From Alistipes sp. UBA936 (GTDB lineage Bacteria > Bacteroidota > Bacteroidia > Bacteroidales > Rikenellaceae): a stretch of 11,444 nt of DNA. The stretch is from contig DBDI01000009.1 of assembly GCA_002293505.1 (NCBI GenBank), forward strand, positions 1-11,444. The letters are read 5' to 3'. The notes beneath the pieces were generated by a model. The model was not told where the DNA came from and did not search any database. It saw only the letters and a list, made by a program, of their open reading frames with translations. Positions 1 through 7,606 of the stretch are shown one piece after another (the stretch's first letter is position 1; every line of letters begins with the position of its first letter). Position numbers and translations under genes: made by a program.

Positions 1-246
1 TACGACGAAATGCTGAAGGCCCTCTGGGGCTATATGTCTGATAAACTGGATATTCCGATGGCCGAATTGACTAAGGAACGTATCCGTGAGGAGTTGTTTG
101 AGCGTGGCGTTCCCGAGCTTCAGACCGACGACTATATCCGCATCATTTCGGAGTGCGAACAGGCGCAATACTCGCCTGCGCCCGCCATTCGGATGAGTGA
201 ACTTTACCGCGAGGGGGTCGCGATCGTATCCCAATTGGAGTTATGA
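1..246 (+). CDS. batD: BatD C-terminal end (partial, 5' end outside window)
   Basis: The frame is open from the first base and ends in TGA at 244-246, giving 81 codons of a C-terminus. The segment LKALWGYMSDKLDIP followed by a helical stretch is what I recognise as the cytoplasmic C-terminal end of Bacteroidota BatD, the large membrane protein of the Bat (Bacteroides aerotolerance) operon. BatD works with the von Willebrand factor A proteins BatA/BatB and with BatE at the inner membrane; the molecular role is not settled. The TGA stop overlaps the batE ATG (ATGA at 243-246), so the two genes are probably translationally coupled. The identification rests on this short region and on batE immediately downstream. 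An internal ATG at 10 is not a real start, because the reading frame continues upstream of it. Confidence 0.8.
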   Translation, partial: YDEMLKALWGYMSDKLDIPMAELTKERIREELFERGVPELQTDDYIRIISECEQAQYSPAPAIRMSELYREGVAIVSQLEL

Positions 247-1070
247 AACGACTGACTATAAGTCTCTTGGCGTCGTTTGCCGCCGTAGCCGCTTTAGGCG
301 CCGCCACCGCTCACGTCGCGCACGCCGTATCGGCGGTTGTGGCTACGCCCGCCGCTCCGACTTCTGCCGACCACCTCGATGCACTTTGGAACGACGCCGG
401 AACTGCCTATTATGCTGGCGATTTCGCCTCTGCTGCTGCACTTTACGACTCCATCGAGCTGTCCGGCCAGATTTCCGCGCGCCTTTATTATAATAAAGGT
501 AACGCACTGTTCAAGATGGGTAAGATTGGTGAGTCGATTCTTTATTACTCTAAAGCTCAGAAGCTTGCCCCTGCCGACGATGACATCCGCCACAACCTCG
601 CCATCGCTTCCGGCCTCACTCGTAACCGCATCGAACCGTTGCCCGAATTCTTCCTGCGTCGTTGGATTCGCGGCACTGCTTCTCTTTTGAATGGTAACGG
701 CTGGGCTATTACTTCGCTGATTCTCTTTGCTTTAGCTCTTGCCGGTGCACTCCTTTACTTGTTGCCTTTCGGCCGCACTGTTCGCCGCGCCGGTTTCTGG
801 GGTGGGGTAGCGGCAATCGTTTTGTTGGTGTTCGCTTTTTCGTTCGCACAAATCGCTTATACTGAGGCGAAATACCCTTCGTCCGGCATCGTCACAACTC
901 CCTCCGCTTCCGTAAAAAGTTCGCCAGACAGCTCCGGCACTGACCTTTTTGTGCTCGCCGAGGGCGACCGGGTCGAAATCCGCGACGCGATGGACGAATG
1001 GAGCGAAATCACTATCGCAAATGGCAATCGCGGTTGGATCCGCTCCGCCGCTGTATCTGTAATAGATTGA
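243..1070 (+). CDS. batE: BatE: TPR and SH3-domain membrane protein of the aerotolerance operon
   Basis: A 275-residue protein. Residues 1-28 form an N-terminal signal or anchor segment. Residues about 45-125 hold two to three TPR units (for example YYNKGNALFKMGKIGESI at 82-99), a protein-binding scaffold. Two transmembrane helices follow at about 154-174 and 184-204. Residues 212-273 form a bacterial SH3-like domain ending in the typical DEWSEITIANGNRGWI. This TPR-TM-TM-SH3 order is characteristic of Bacteroidota BatE, which is thought to assemble with BatA, BatB and BatD at the inner membrane. The ATG at 243 overlaps the batD stop in an ATGA junction, which fixes the start. recR begins 6 bp after the stop, so batD, batE and recR are probably co-transcribed. 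Family assignment is firm; the biochemical role of Bat proteins is not established. Confidence 0.88.
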   Translation: MKRLTISLLASFAAVAALGAATAHVAHAVSAVVATPAAPTSADHLDALWNDAGTAYYAGDFASAAALYDSIELSGQISARLYYNKGNALFKMGKIGESILYYSKAQKLAPADDDIRHNLAIASGLTRNRIEPLPEFFLRRWIRGTASLLNGNGWAITSLILFALALAGALLYLLPFGRTVRRAGFWGGVAAIVLLVFAFSFAQIAYTEAKYPSSGIVTTPSASVKSSPDSSGTDLFVLAEGDRVEIRDAMDEWSEITIANGNRGWIRSAAVSVID

Positions 1071-1076
1071 TACACA

Positions 1077-1679
1077 ATGTCTAAACTTCTCGATGAGGTT
1101 GTTCGCGAACTGTCCCGCCTTCCCGGGATAGGGCGCCGTACAGCCTTGCGACTGGCGATGCACATCCTTCGCCAGCGGGAGGATGACGTGGCTTCGATGG
1201 TCGCTGCGATCGGCGATTTCCGTACCGGCATCCGCCATTGCGTGCGTTGTAACAACCTGTCTGACAATGAATTTTGCGACATTTGCGCCGACCCTAATAG
1301 GGACCGTTCCACAATTTGCGTTGTAGAACAGGTTGGTGACGTGCTGTCGATCGAGAAGACCGGGCAGTTTCGCGGACTTTACCACGTGCTCGGCGGTGTG
1401 ATTTCGCCTATGTCCGGGATTGCTCCGAGCGACCTCAAAATAGATCTGTTGGTCAGCAACATAGCCGCGGGCGACATTCGTGAGGTGATCCTTGCCATCT
1501 CCACAACGGTCGAGGGCGAGACTACTCTGTTCTACATTATGAACCGCCTTCGTCAGTTCAATGGATTGAAAATCACCACTATAGCTCGTGGAATCGGGTT
1601 TGGCGACGAGATCGAATACGCCGACGAACTGACCATCTCCCACGCCCTGGCCAATCGCCGCGAAATCGCAAACAAATAA
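1077..1679 (+). CDS. recR: Recombination mediator RecR
   Basis: A 200-residue protein, the usual length for RecR. With RecO (and RecF) it loads RecA onto SSB-coated single-stranded DNA during gap repair; family members form a ring-shaped clamp. Visible features in order are an N-terminal helix-hairpin-helix (LSRLPGIGRRTALRLA, residues 12-27), a four-cysteine zinc finger (C55, C58, C67, C70 in CVRCNNLSDNEFCDIC), a Toprim domain at about residues 79-170 (CVVEQVGDVLSIEKTGQFRG, then GLYHVLGG and DLKIDLL), and the C-terminal signature ARGIGFGDEIEYADELT. All key cysteines are present. The gene lies 6 bp after batE and appears to be the last gene of that transcription unit. It converges on rnr, whose stop is 89 bp away. 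Confidence 0.96.
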   Translation: MSKLLDEVVRELSRLPGIGRRTALRLAMHILRQREDDVASMVAAIGDFRTGIRHCVRCNNLSDNEFCDICADPNRDRSTICVVEQVGDVLSIEKTGQFRGLYHVLGGVISPMSGIAPSDLKIDLLVSNIAAGDIREVILAISTTVEGETTLFYIMNRLRQFNGLKITTIARGIGFGDEIEYADELTISHALANRREIANK

Positions 1680-1768
1680 CCTCCGCCCACAACCAGCCAG
1701 CAACTCGCCACTCGCACGACCTTCGGCAGTCAACAACCCGCAACCAGCAAGCCCCCCTTCGGCATCCT
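1680..1768. other. Convergent intergenic region between recR and rnr, no clear terminator
   Basis: These 89 bp separate two convergent stop codons. They are C/A-rich on the plus strand and contain imperfect direct repeats: CCTTCGGCA at 1720-1728 and 1756-1764, and CAACCAGC at 1690-1697 and 1741-1748. I find no strong GC hairpin followed by a T-tract on either strand, so termination here is either weak, Rho-dependent or read-through. Confidence 0.5.
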
Positions 1769-3874
1769 CTATTTCAGTACGTTGCGCCTTGGTTTTTCTC
1801 TCTTCTTGTTCTTTTTGCCGATCACTCTCTCATCTCCTCGGCGGCCGAAGCTTCCGCTCTTCTCTATCGGCGCCGCAACTGGTAGCGTGTTCAGTTTTCC
1901 TGTTTCGAAGTCGATGGTTCCGACAAGTGAAAAGTCGATTATTCTGCGCGCCAGGTCGGCTCCCTTGACTCGGATCCGCACCAGATCTCCGAGCGTAAAT
2001 TTTCGTCCACTTGCCTGACCTACAGCGGCATATATATTCTCATCGAACCTGTAAAAATCGTCCGCCACATCTCTCATCGACACCATTCCTTCGATCAGAC
2101 TGTCTTCCAGTTCGACATATATTCCCCAGTCGGTAATCCCCGAAATGTGCCCATTGAACTCCTGTCCCACCTTGTCAAGCATATATTCGGCCATTTTGTA
2201 CTTTACCGATGCACGTTCGGCGTCGGCAGCCCTCACCTCCATATCGGAGCAGTGCTCACATAGCCGCTCCGTGGAGGGTTTGTCGGTGCTCTTTCCGCCG
2301 GCCATATAGTGGGCTAACAGCCTGTGTACCATCATATCCGGATACCTGCGAATTGGCGACGTGAAGTGCGTGTAGTACGGAAACGCCAGCCCGTAGTGAC
2401 CTATGTTGTCGGTCGAGTAAACGGCCTTTGCCATCGTTCGGATTGCAAGTGTCGAGATGACATTTTCCTCGCTTTTGCCCTTAATCTTGGCCATCAGCGT
2501 GTTCATCTGCTTGGATACGTCCTTCAGCCTGTCTGGCCTGAAATAGTAGCCGAACCGTATCACGAAGTCACTGAATTTCAGCAGTTTTTCCTCATCCGGC
2601 TTGTCGTGGATTCTGTACACGAATGTTCGTCCGGCCTTTTTGCCTGTTTGTGGATTTTTGCCGCCGAACTCGGCTACTCGCTTGTTGGCCAGCAACATAA
2701 ACTCTTCGATGAGTTGGTTCGATTCTTTCTGCACTTTGTGATACACACCCAGCGGTTTTCCGTTCTGGTCGAGCTTGAATTTGAACTCCTCGCGGTCGAA
2801 CGTGATGGCTCCGTGGGCGAATCTGCGCTTGCGCATCTTTTGCGCCAATTCATTGAATTTCAATATCTCCTGCTTAAAATCGCCCTCTCCTCCCTCAATG
2901 ATCGCCTGCGCCTCCTCGTAGGTGAACCGGCGATCCGAGCGTATCACCGTCCGACCGAACCATTCGCGCGTAATTTCCAGATCCTCAGTCATTTCAAATA
3001 TCGCCGAGAAGCACAGTTTGTCTTCGTTCGGGCGTAGCGAGCACAGGTCGTTCGACAACTTTTCGGGTAACATCGGCACCGTCCGGTCGACCAGATAGAC
3101 CGACGTGGCTCTGTTTTCGGCCTCTTCGTCAACGATGCTTCCAGGTGTTACATAATGAGTTACATCGGCAATGTGTACCCCGATCTCCCACAGCCCGTCA
3201 CCCCCTTCGCCGCCCGAAATTCGCCGGATCGACAGCGCATCGTCAAAGTCCTTTGCATCCTCGGGGTCGATCGTGAAGGTCGTCACGGCGCGAAAATCCC
3301 TCCTGCGCGCAATCTCTTCCTTCATTATCTCGCTCGGAATCGCGTCTGCGGCCTGCTCCACCTTCGGCTCGAACACCCACGGCAGGTCATATTCGGCCAT
3401 TATTGCGTTCATTTCCACATTGTTATCGCCCGCCTGCCCCAGTACTTCGACAATTTTACCTACGGGCGAGCGGCTTCCTTCTTGCCAGTCAACTATCTTA
3501 ACCACAGCCTTTTGACCATTCACCAGTTCGGCATCACCCTCGTGCCGGCGGATGTAAATATCGACATTAATACGGCGTGAATCGGGCCTCAGGAACGCAG
3601 CGTGGTCCGTAATGTCGAGCACCCCGACGTAGTTTCGCTTCGAGCGTTCAATTATCTGGATAACAGCTCCTTGCAGATTACCATTTCGCTTTCTGCGCGT
3701 CACTCTCACCTCCACACGGTCACCATCCAGCGCGTGCATCGCATCGCGTTGATCGACGAAGATGTCGTCATCCAACTCATTGATTTTTATATACATATCG
3801 CCCGAGGCGATCATATCCACAGTGCCGACATACGTTTGCGGCGCTCGTTCCGTGGTTTGCTTTTTTCTACTCAT
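1769..3874 (-). CDS. rnr: Ribonuclease R (RNase II/R family 3'-5' exoribonuclease)
   Basis: A 701-residue exoribonuclease that degrades structured RNA processively from the 3' end in the cytoplasm. Domain order is two N-terminal cold-shock/OB domains (about residues 14-75 and 80-145), the RNB catalytic domain (about 190-520), an S1 RNA-binding domain (about 568-651) and a basic tail (GKKNKKREKPRRN). The metal-binding motif DPEDAKDFDD spans 203-212, giving D203, D209, D211 and D212 in the conserved D-x5-D-x-DD spacing. The conserved block HYGLAFPYYTHFTSPIRRYP at 493-512 carries the active-site arginine region. The two cold-shock domains and the basic tail favour RNase R over RNase II. The ATG at 3874 overlaps the end of the small upstream gene by 8 bp, consistent with coupling. 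It is the last gene of the DUF3078-protease-small protein-rnr operon. Confidence 0.95.
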   Translation of the reverse strand: MSRKKQTTERAPQTYVGTVDMIASGDMYIKINELDDDIFVDQRDAMHALDGDRVEVRVTRRKRNGNLQGAVIQIIERSKRNYVGVLDITDHAAFLRPDSRRINVDIYIRRHEGDAELVNGQKAVVKIVDWQEGSRSPVGKIVEVLGQAGDNNVEMNAIMAEYDLPWVFEPKVEQAADAIPSEIMKEEIARRRDFRAVTTFTIDPEDAKDFDDALSIRRISGGEGGDGLWEIGVHIADVTHYVTPGSIVDEEAENRATSVYLVDRTVPMLPEKLSNDLCSLRPNEDKLCFSAIFEMTEDLEITREWFGRTVIRSDRRFTYEEAQAIIEGGEGDFKQEILKFNELAQKMRKRRFAHGAITFDREEFKFKLDQNGKPLGVYHKVQKESNQLIEEFMLLANKRVAEFGGKNPQTGKKAGRTFVYRIHDKPDEEKLLKFSDFVIRFGYYFRPDRLKDVSKQMNTLMAKIKGKSEENVISTLAIRTMAKAVYSTDNIGHYGLAFPYYTHFTSPIRRYPDMMVHRLLAHYMAGGKSTDKPSTERLCEHCSDMEVRAADAERASVKYKMAEYMLDKVGQEFNGHISGITDWGIYVELEDSLIEGMVSMRDVADDFYRFDENIYAAVGQASGRKFTLGDLVRIRVKGADLARRIIDFSLVGTIDFETGKLNTLPVAAPIEKSGSFGRRGDERVIGKKNKKREKPRRNVLK

Positions 3875-4079
3875 TTGTCTGATTTGTTTTGACCTCGTCC
3901 GCCGTGGGAACGACTATGGTTTTGGTCTCTATTTTTTGCGGAACTCTCACCCCCACACCCACTTTCACGAAGTCGAACAGCGTCGGATAAAACCCCTCGG
4001 CTCTGGGCGAAAGCGCCACCATCGTGATCACCCCCGCGACCGCCAGCACTCCCAAAATTCCTATTATTTTTTGCAGCAT
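3867..4079 (-). CDS. Small single-pass membrane protein, function unknown
   Basis: A 70-residue protein starting at an ATG with an obvious hydrophobic segment (residues about 4-23, KIIGILGVLAVAGVITMVAL). A roughly 45-residue polar tail follows, containing a Val-rich stretch (VKVGVGVRVPQKIETKTI) and ending in an acidic/Asn-rich tip. The first segment could be a signal anchor or an uncleaved transmembrane helix with a periplasmic tail; I do not see a lipobox. I do not recognise a family. It is likely real because it fits exactly between its neighbours: it begins 25 bp after the protease stop, its TAG stop overlaps the rnr start by 8 bp, and it is in the same orientation. Being coupled to rnr, it may in part serve to deliver ribosomes to the rnr start; that is inference. 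Confidence 0.7.
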   Translation of the reverse strand: MLQKIIGILGVLAVAGVITMVALSPRAEGFYPTLFDFVKVGVGVRVPQKIETKTIVVPTADEVKTNQTNE

Positions 4080-4080
4080 A

Positions 4081-4114
4081 GTGTCAATTTTTTTACACTT
4101 GTGTCTAATTTTTT
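4081..4114. repeat. Short imperfect direct repeat between protease and small membrane protein
   Basis: On the plus strand GTGTCAATTTTTTT (4081-4094) and GTGTCTAATTTTTT (4101-4114) match at 12 of 14 positions with a 20-bp period. One copy covers the last codons and stop of the protease gene. The other lies directly upstream of the small membrane protein start. It may be a local duplication, or simply A/T-rich leader sequence favouring translation initiation as is common in Bacteroidota. Confidence 0.4.
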
Positions 4115-5658
4115 GACAGTTCCAGCGCCTTTTCGATGGTCGTGTCTATCGGATATATTTGCGAGTAATATCCGTTGTAATCCAGCGCGGTATTTCGCCC
4201 TATCAGCGCTCTCAGCTGCGCCTCGATGATCTCTCTCGAGACCGCAATTTGCTTATAATCAGGCTCTACACCATTCCGCGCGGCATACCTCACAAAGTCA
4301 TCCACCAACCTCGGCTGCCCATCCAGTAGCGCCTCCAACTCAGGTAGCGTCTGCACAGCATTCATCTGCGTGCGGTGCCTGTCACCCCAATCCAAAACAT
4401 AACGATATATCAGATTCAACCCGTTGACTTTCATATAGTAAGCACTCATTCCGAGCGTGTCGACCGGCACAAAATGGTCGGGCATAATCCCTCCGCCGCC
4501 GTGCACCACGCGCCCCGAACGGGTATAATATTTGGTCGTATCCTGCCGCGTGCTATCTGCCGCAAACATCTCGCCGCCACTATAACGATTGTAGATATCC
4601 ATTTGATACTCAGCCGATCCGTGATCATATGGCTTCTGTATCGAGCGGCCGGATGGGGTGTAGTAGCGAGCGATGGTCAGCCGCAGAGCCGAACCGTCCG
4701 GGTATTCCATCTCTCTCTGCACCAACCCTTTACCGAACGAGCGCCGACCAACGATCACACCGCGATCGTTGTCCTGAATGGCCCCGGCAAGGATCTCGCT
4801 CGATGACGCGCTGCCCTCATCTATGAGCATAACTATCTGAATGTCATCGAATCCGCCGCGTCCATTGCTATACTCACGCACTTTTTTGCCGTCACGATCC
4901 TCTGTGTAAACAATCAGTTCGCCCGAGGGCAGGAACATATTCGCAATGGCGATCGCCTGGTCGAGATAGCCACCCGCATTACCGCGCAGGTCGAAGATCA
5001 GGCTCTTCATCCCCTCGTTAACTAACTGGCTCATAGCGACAAACAACTCAGAGGCCGACGAGCGCGAGAAAGCGGACAGCCGCACGAAACCCACCCCCGG
5101 GCGAATCATAAACGCTGCGTCGAGGGCCTTGATTGGGATCACGCCGCGCTCGACAGTAATCGGAACGAGCGTCTGTGCACCCCGGCGTTCGATGTCGAGT
5201 CGGACGGAGGTACCGCGAGGCCCGCGAAGACGCCTAACAACCTTATCCTGAGGAATTTTGCGCCCCGCAACCAACGAGTCGTCTATGCGGATAATCCGGT
5301 CGCCGTTCTGCACCCCGGCCTTGTCGCTCGGGCCCGAAGGTATAACATTGAGCACCACAACAGTGTCGGTCAACATATTGAACATCACACCGATGCCATC
5401 GAATTCACCCTCCAGCGGTTCGCTAACAGCCTGACGATCGCGAGCGGGAATGTAGACCGAGTGCGGATCGAGTTCCTCCAGAAGCACGGGAATGGCCAGT
5501 TCTGTCAACGAATCGTGATCGACGGGATCGACGTACAGCCGCTCAATCAGGCGCATCGTGTACGAAAGTTTATCCTCTGCGGGCCGCGGGCGCGACACAC
5601 AAGCCACCGCAACGAGGCCGAGAACGAAAGCGAAAACGACTATGGAAAGTTTTTTCAT
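4105..5658 (-). CDS. S41-family C-terminal processing peptidase with PDZ domain
   Basis: A 517-residue envelope protease of the CtpA/Prc (tail-specific protease) family, which cleaves proteins near their C-termini in the periplasm. The N-terminus is a signal sequence ending in LVAVAC, so C20 may be lipidated, although the lipobox is not ideal. A short S41 N-terminal region is followed by a PDZ domain (about 85-170, including EFDGIGVMF and the AGVQNGDRIIRIDD loop) and then the S41 catalytic domain (about 185-345). By spacing relative to E. coli Prc, the catalytic dyad is S285 in DEGSASSSEILAG and K310 in RRSFGKGLVQ, with Q314 also kept, so it appears active. Residues beyond 350 form a C-terminal extension common in Bacteroidota members. 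Its ATG overlaps the upstream DUF3078 stop (ATGA on the minus strand). A small membrane protein gene and rnr follow. Confidence 0.93.
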   Translation of the reverse strand: MKKLSIVVFAFVLGLVAVACVSRPRPAEDKLSYTMRLIERLYVDPVDHDSLTELAIPVLLEELDPHSVYIPARDRQAVSEPLEGEFDGIGVMFNMLTDTVVVLNVIPSGPSDKAGVQNGDRIIRIDDSLVAGRKIPQDKVVRRLRGPRGTSVRLDIERRGAQTLVPITVERGVIPIKALDAAFMIRPGVGFVRLSAFSRSSASELFVAMSQLVNEGMKSLIFDLRGNAGGYLDQAIAIANMFLPSGELIVYTEDRDGKKVREYSNGRGGFDDIQIVMLIDEGSASSSEILAGAIQDNDRGVIVGRRSFGKGLVQREMEYPDGSALRLTIARYYTPSGRSIQKPYDHGSAEYQMDIYNRYSGGEMFAADSTRQDTTKYYTRSGRVVHGGGGIMPDHFVPVDTLGMSAYYMKVNGLNLIYRYVLDWGDRHRTQMNAVQTLPELEALLDGQPRLVDDFVRYAARNGVEPDYKQIAVSREIIEAQLRALIGRNTALDYNGYYSQIYPIDTTIEKALELSKN

Positions 5659-6725
5659 CTGTTTCTGTATCTGTAAGTTAGCCCCACGCGGAGGTAGTAT
5701 TGCATTTGAACCTTGTCGATCTGGCTGCGGTCGTACAGGGTGGAGGTGCGAAACTCGATAGCCAGAAAGCGCAACGGATTGAAGATAAATGAATTAGTCC
5801 AATTCACCGTCGGGAGAATCCCAACGTCAGAGCCCTCGATACCGTCGTGTCGCGCGGCCTCGGTCATCCAACCGTAGAACGACCCAAAAGTGCTGTTGTA
5901 TTGGAGCGTCACCCCATCCTTTTTGCCGAACCGGAACGTGCGGTTGAACCCTACGTTGACGCTCGAACCGCCCTCGATCTTGTGGCGAATCAACTTGCCG
6001 TCGGCATCGCGCGGCTGAGCAAGGCCCAACTTAACACGCTGATCGTCACCGATGCGGTCGTCCAACACGAACAAGCCGTTAGCGGAGATAGGGTTGAGCG
6101 TCACGATGAATGGCCACTTGGGATCGGGCGAGGTATAGGTCAACCCAACCCCGGCGTTAACCGTACCGGGGGCCATAAAGTTGCTCCACAGGGTCTTCTC
6201 GGTGCGCGATTTATACCCCTCGGCGAACTGCGAAGCGAACGAAGCAGTGAAACTATAGGCCCAATTACGTAGGAAACCGCTCTGTTTCAGCTTCCACGAC
6301 GAGAGGTAATACAGTTTCAACATATCCTGATTCTTGAACCACACGTCGTCGATGTAGTTCATCCCGTAGATCGCGTCGAACTTGAAAAGTGACGTATGGC
6401 GACCGCGAGTGTAGGTGTGGTAGTAGTACGCGGCGAGCTCGCTCGACACGGCATTCTGGTTGTTCTTCACCCACGAGCGGTTGAACTGGGTGACCATTCC
6501 GGTAGCGCTGACGCGGAAATCGACGTCGTTACGCGACCGCCAAAGTTGCTTTTTGAGCACCCGTGCCTCGGCGGCATTCACCACGTGGAAGTCGAGCGGA
6601 GCGACCTCGACGGGCATCGGGACGGAGAGTTGTCGGTTTTCGCCGACTGTGTTCATCGAGAACTGAGCCGCCGCGGGGAGAGTACTCAGGGCGGCCAAAA
6701 CGAGAAGAAGTGTTTTCAGTTTCAT
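5655..6725 (-). CDS. DUF3078 family protein, probable outer-membrane beta-barrel
   Basis: A 356-residue secreted protein. A clear signal peptide occupies about residues 1-20 (MKLKTLLLVLAALSTLPAAA, cleavage before QFSMN). The rest alternates aromatic and polar residues as in a beta-barrel and ends in YYLRVGLTYRYRNR. The pattern of a paired strand region, SFTASFASQFAEGYKSRT, then WSNFMAPGTVNAGVGLTY and an ITLNPIS-like segment (FIVTLNPISANGLFVLDD) is what I recognise as DUF3078, a Bacteroidota family with no defined function. It is the first gene of the operon and its stop overlaps the protease start by 4 bp, which may point to a joint envelope role. I prefer the ATG at 6725 over an upstream in-frame GTG at 6731 because the signal peptide starts naturally there and a -7 promoter element covers the GTG. 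Confidence 0.82.
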   Translation of the reverse strand: MKLKTLLLVLAALSTLPAAAQFSMNTVGENRQLSVPMPVEVAPLDFHVVNAAEARVLKKQLWRSRNDVDFRVSATGMVTQFNRSWVKNNQNAVSSELAAYYYHTYTRGRHTSLFKFDAIYGMNYIDDVWFKNQDMLKLYYLSSWKLKQSGFLRNWAYSFTASFASQFAEGYKSRTEKTLWSNFMAPGTVNAGVGLTYTSPDPKWPFIVTLNPISANGLFVLDDRIGDDQRVKLGLAQPRDADGKLIRHKIEGGSSVNVGFNRTFRFGKKDGVTLQYNSTFGSFYGWMTEAARHDGIEGSDVGILPTVNWTNSFIFNPLRFLAIEFRTSTLYDRSQIDKVQMQYYLRVGLTYRYRNR

Positions 6726-6730
6726 CCCCA

Positions 6731-6738
6731 CAAAGATA
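6731..6738 (-). promoter_or_regulatory. Candidate -7 element for the DUF3078 operon
   Basis: Read on the minus strand this is TATCTTTG, an exact match to the Bacteroidota -7 consensus TAnnTTTG. Only 5 bp separate it from the ATG at 6725, so the transcript would be leaderless or nearly so. I find no TTG/TTTG at the expected 19-21 bp upstream, so the -33 element is weak or missing. Confidence 0.5.
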
Positions 6739-6751
6739 CGATTTTTTTGTG

Positions 6752-6759
6752 TATTTTTG
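6752..6759 (+). promoter_or_regulatory. Candidate -7 element for nfo
   Basis: TATTTTTG matches the Bacteroidota -7 consensus TAnnTTTG. It ends 7 bp before the nfo ATG at 6767, implying a very short or absent 5' leader. No convincing -33 TTG/TTTG is seen at the right spacing. It faces away from the DUF3078 -7 element, with 13 bp between the two boxes. Confidence 0.45.
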
Positions 6760-6766
6760 TTCTGTT

Positions 6767-7606
6767 ATGAAATACTTCGGAGCACACGTCAGCGCGGCGG
6801 GTGGGGTCGGAAAGGCCCCCGAGCGAGCGCACCAGATCGGAGCGGGAGCATTCGGTCTGTTTACCAAAAACCAACGTCAGTGGCACGCACCGGCTCTTTC
6901 GCAGGCCGCAGTGGATGAGTTTCGTGCTGAATGCGAGCGGTTTGGGTACGCCAACGGGCAGATCCTGCCGCACGACAGCTATCTAATCAACCTCGGCCAT
7001 CCGGAGGAAGCGGAACTGAGCAAGTCGCGCGAGGCATTCACGGACGAGATGGCGCGGTGTCAACAGTTGGGCATCGACCGCCTGAATTTCCATCCGGGAG
7101 CGACGCTGGGAGGAATTTCGGTGGACGAGTGTCTGGCCCGCATTGCAGAGAGCATTAACATTGCGCTGGAAGCGACGGAAGGCGTGACGGCGGTGATCGA
7201 GAACACGGCAGGGCAGGGGAGTGGAGTGGGAAACCGGTTCGAGCACCTGGCCCAAATCATTGATGGAGTGGAGGATAAGTCGAGGGTAGGAGTGTGTTTG
7301 GACACGTGTCACACCTTCGCGGCGGGATACGATCTGAGCACAGCCGCGGCCTGCGAGGCAACCTTTGCGGAGTTCGAGAGAGTGGTGGGGTTCCGGTGGC
7401 TGAGAGGGATGCATCTGAACGACGCGCTCAGGCCCGAAGGAAGCCACGTGGACAGGCACGCATCGCTGGGAGAAGGCTTTCTGGGATGGGAGTGTTTCAG
7501 GTACATAGCCCGAGACGCACGATTCGACGGGATGCCGCTAATACTCGAAACCCCGGACGAGTCGCGATGGCCGTCAGAAATAGCAGCGCTAAAGGAGCTG
7601 GCGTGA
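6767..7606 (+). CDS. nfo: Deoxyribonuclease IV (endonuclease IV, AP endonuclease)
   Basis: A 279-residue class II AP endonuclease, close in length to E. coli Nfo (285). It cuts the backbone 5' to abasic sites and removes blocked 3' ends in base excision repair. It is a TIM barrel with three zinc ions. All nine zinc ligands are present and fall at the same numbers as in E. coli: H69 (LPHDSY), H109 (NFHPG), E145 (IENTAGQG), D179 and H182 (CLDTCHTFAAGYD), H216 (MHLND), D229 and H231 (HVDRHASLGEG), and E261 (LETP). The ATG at 6767 gives the canonical start MKYFGAHVSAAGG. In-frame codons further upstream would run through the promoter region and the opposite gene, so they are rejected. It is a single-gene unit, divergent from the DUF3078 operon and convergent with the PspC operon. 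Confidence 0.97.
   Translation: MKYFGAHVSAAGGVGKAPERAHQIGAGAFGLFTKNQRQWHAPALSQAAVDEFRAECERFGYANGQILPHDSYLINLGHPEEAELSKSREAFTDEMARCQQLGIDRLNFHPGATLGGISVDECLARIAESINIALEATEGVTAVIENTAGQGSGVGNRFEHLAQIIDGVEDKSRVGVCLDTCHTFAAGYDLSTAAACEATFAEFERVVGFRWLRGMHLNDALRPEGSHVDRHASLGEGFLGWECFRYIARDARFDGMPLILETPDESRWPSEIAALKELA

Noticed and set aside
732..1736. 334-residue open frame on the minus strand across batE and recR
   Set aside because: It is antisense to two well-identified genes, starts at no sensible site, and its translation shows no recognisable domain. It is a codon-bias shadow.
2324..3892. Several plus-strand open frames of 96-237 residues within rnr
   Set aside because: All are antisense shadows of the RNase R gene. 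None has a domain or its own regulatory signals.
6563..6766. N-terminal extension of nfo
   Set aside because: The frame is open upstream, but the sequence is antisense to the DUF3078 gene and passes through the promoter region. The family's natural start is MKYFGAHVSAAGG at 6767.
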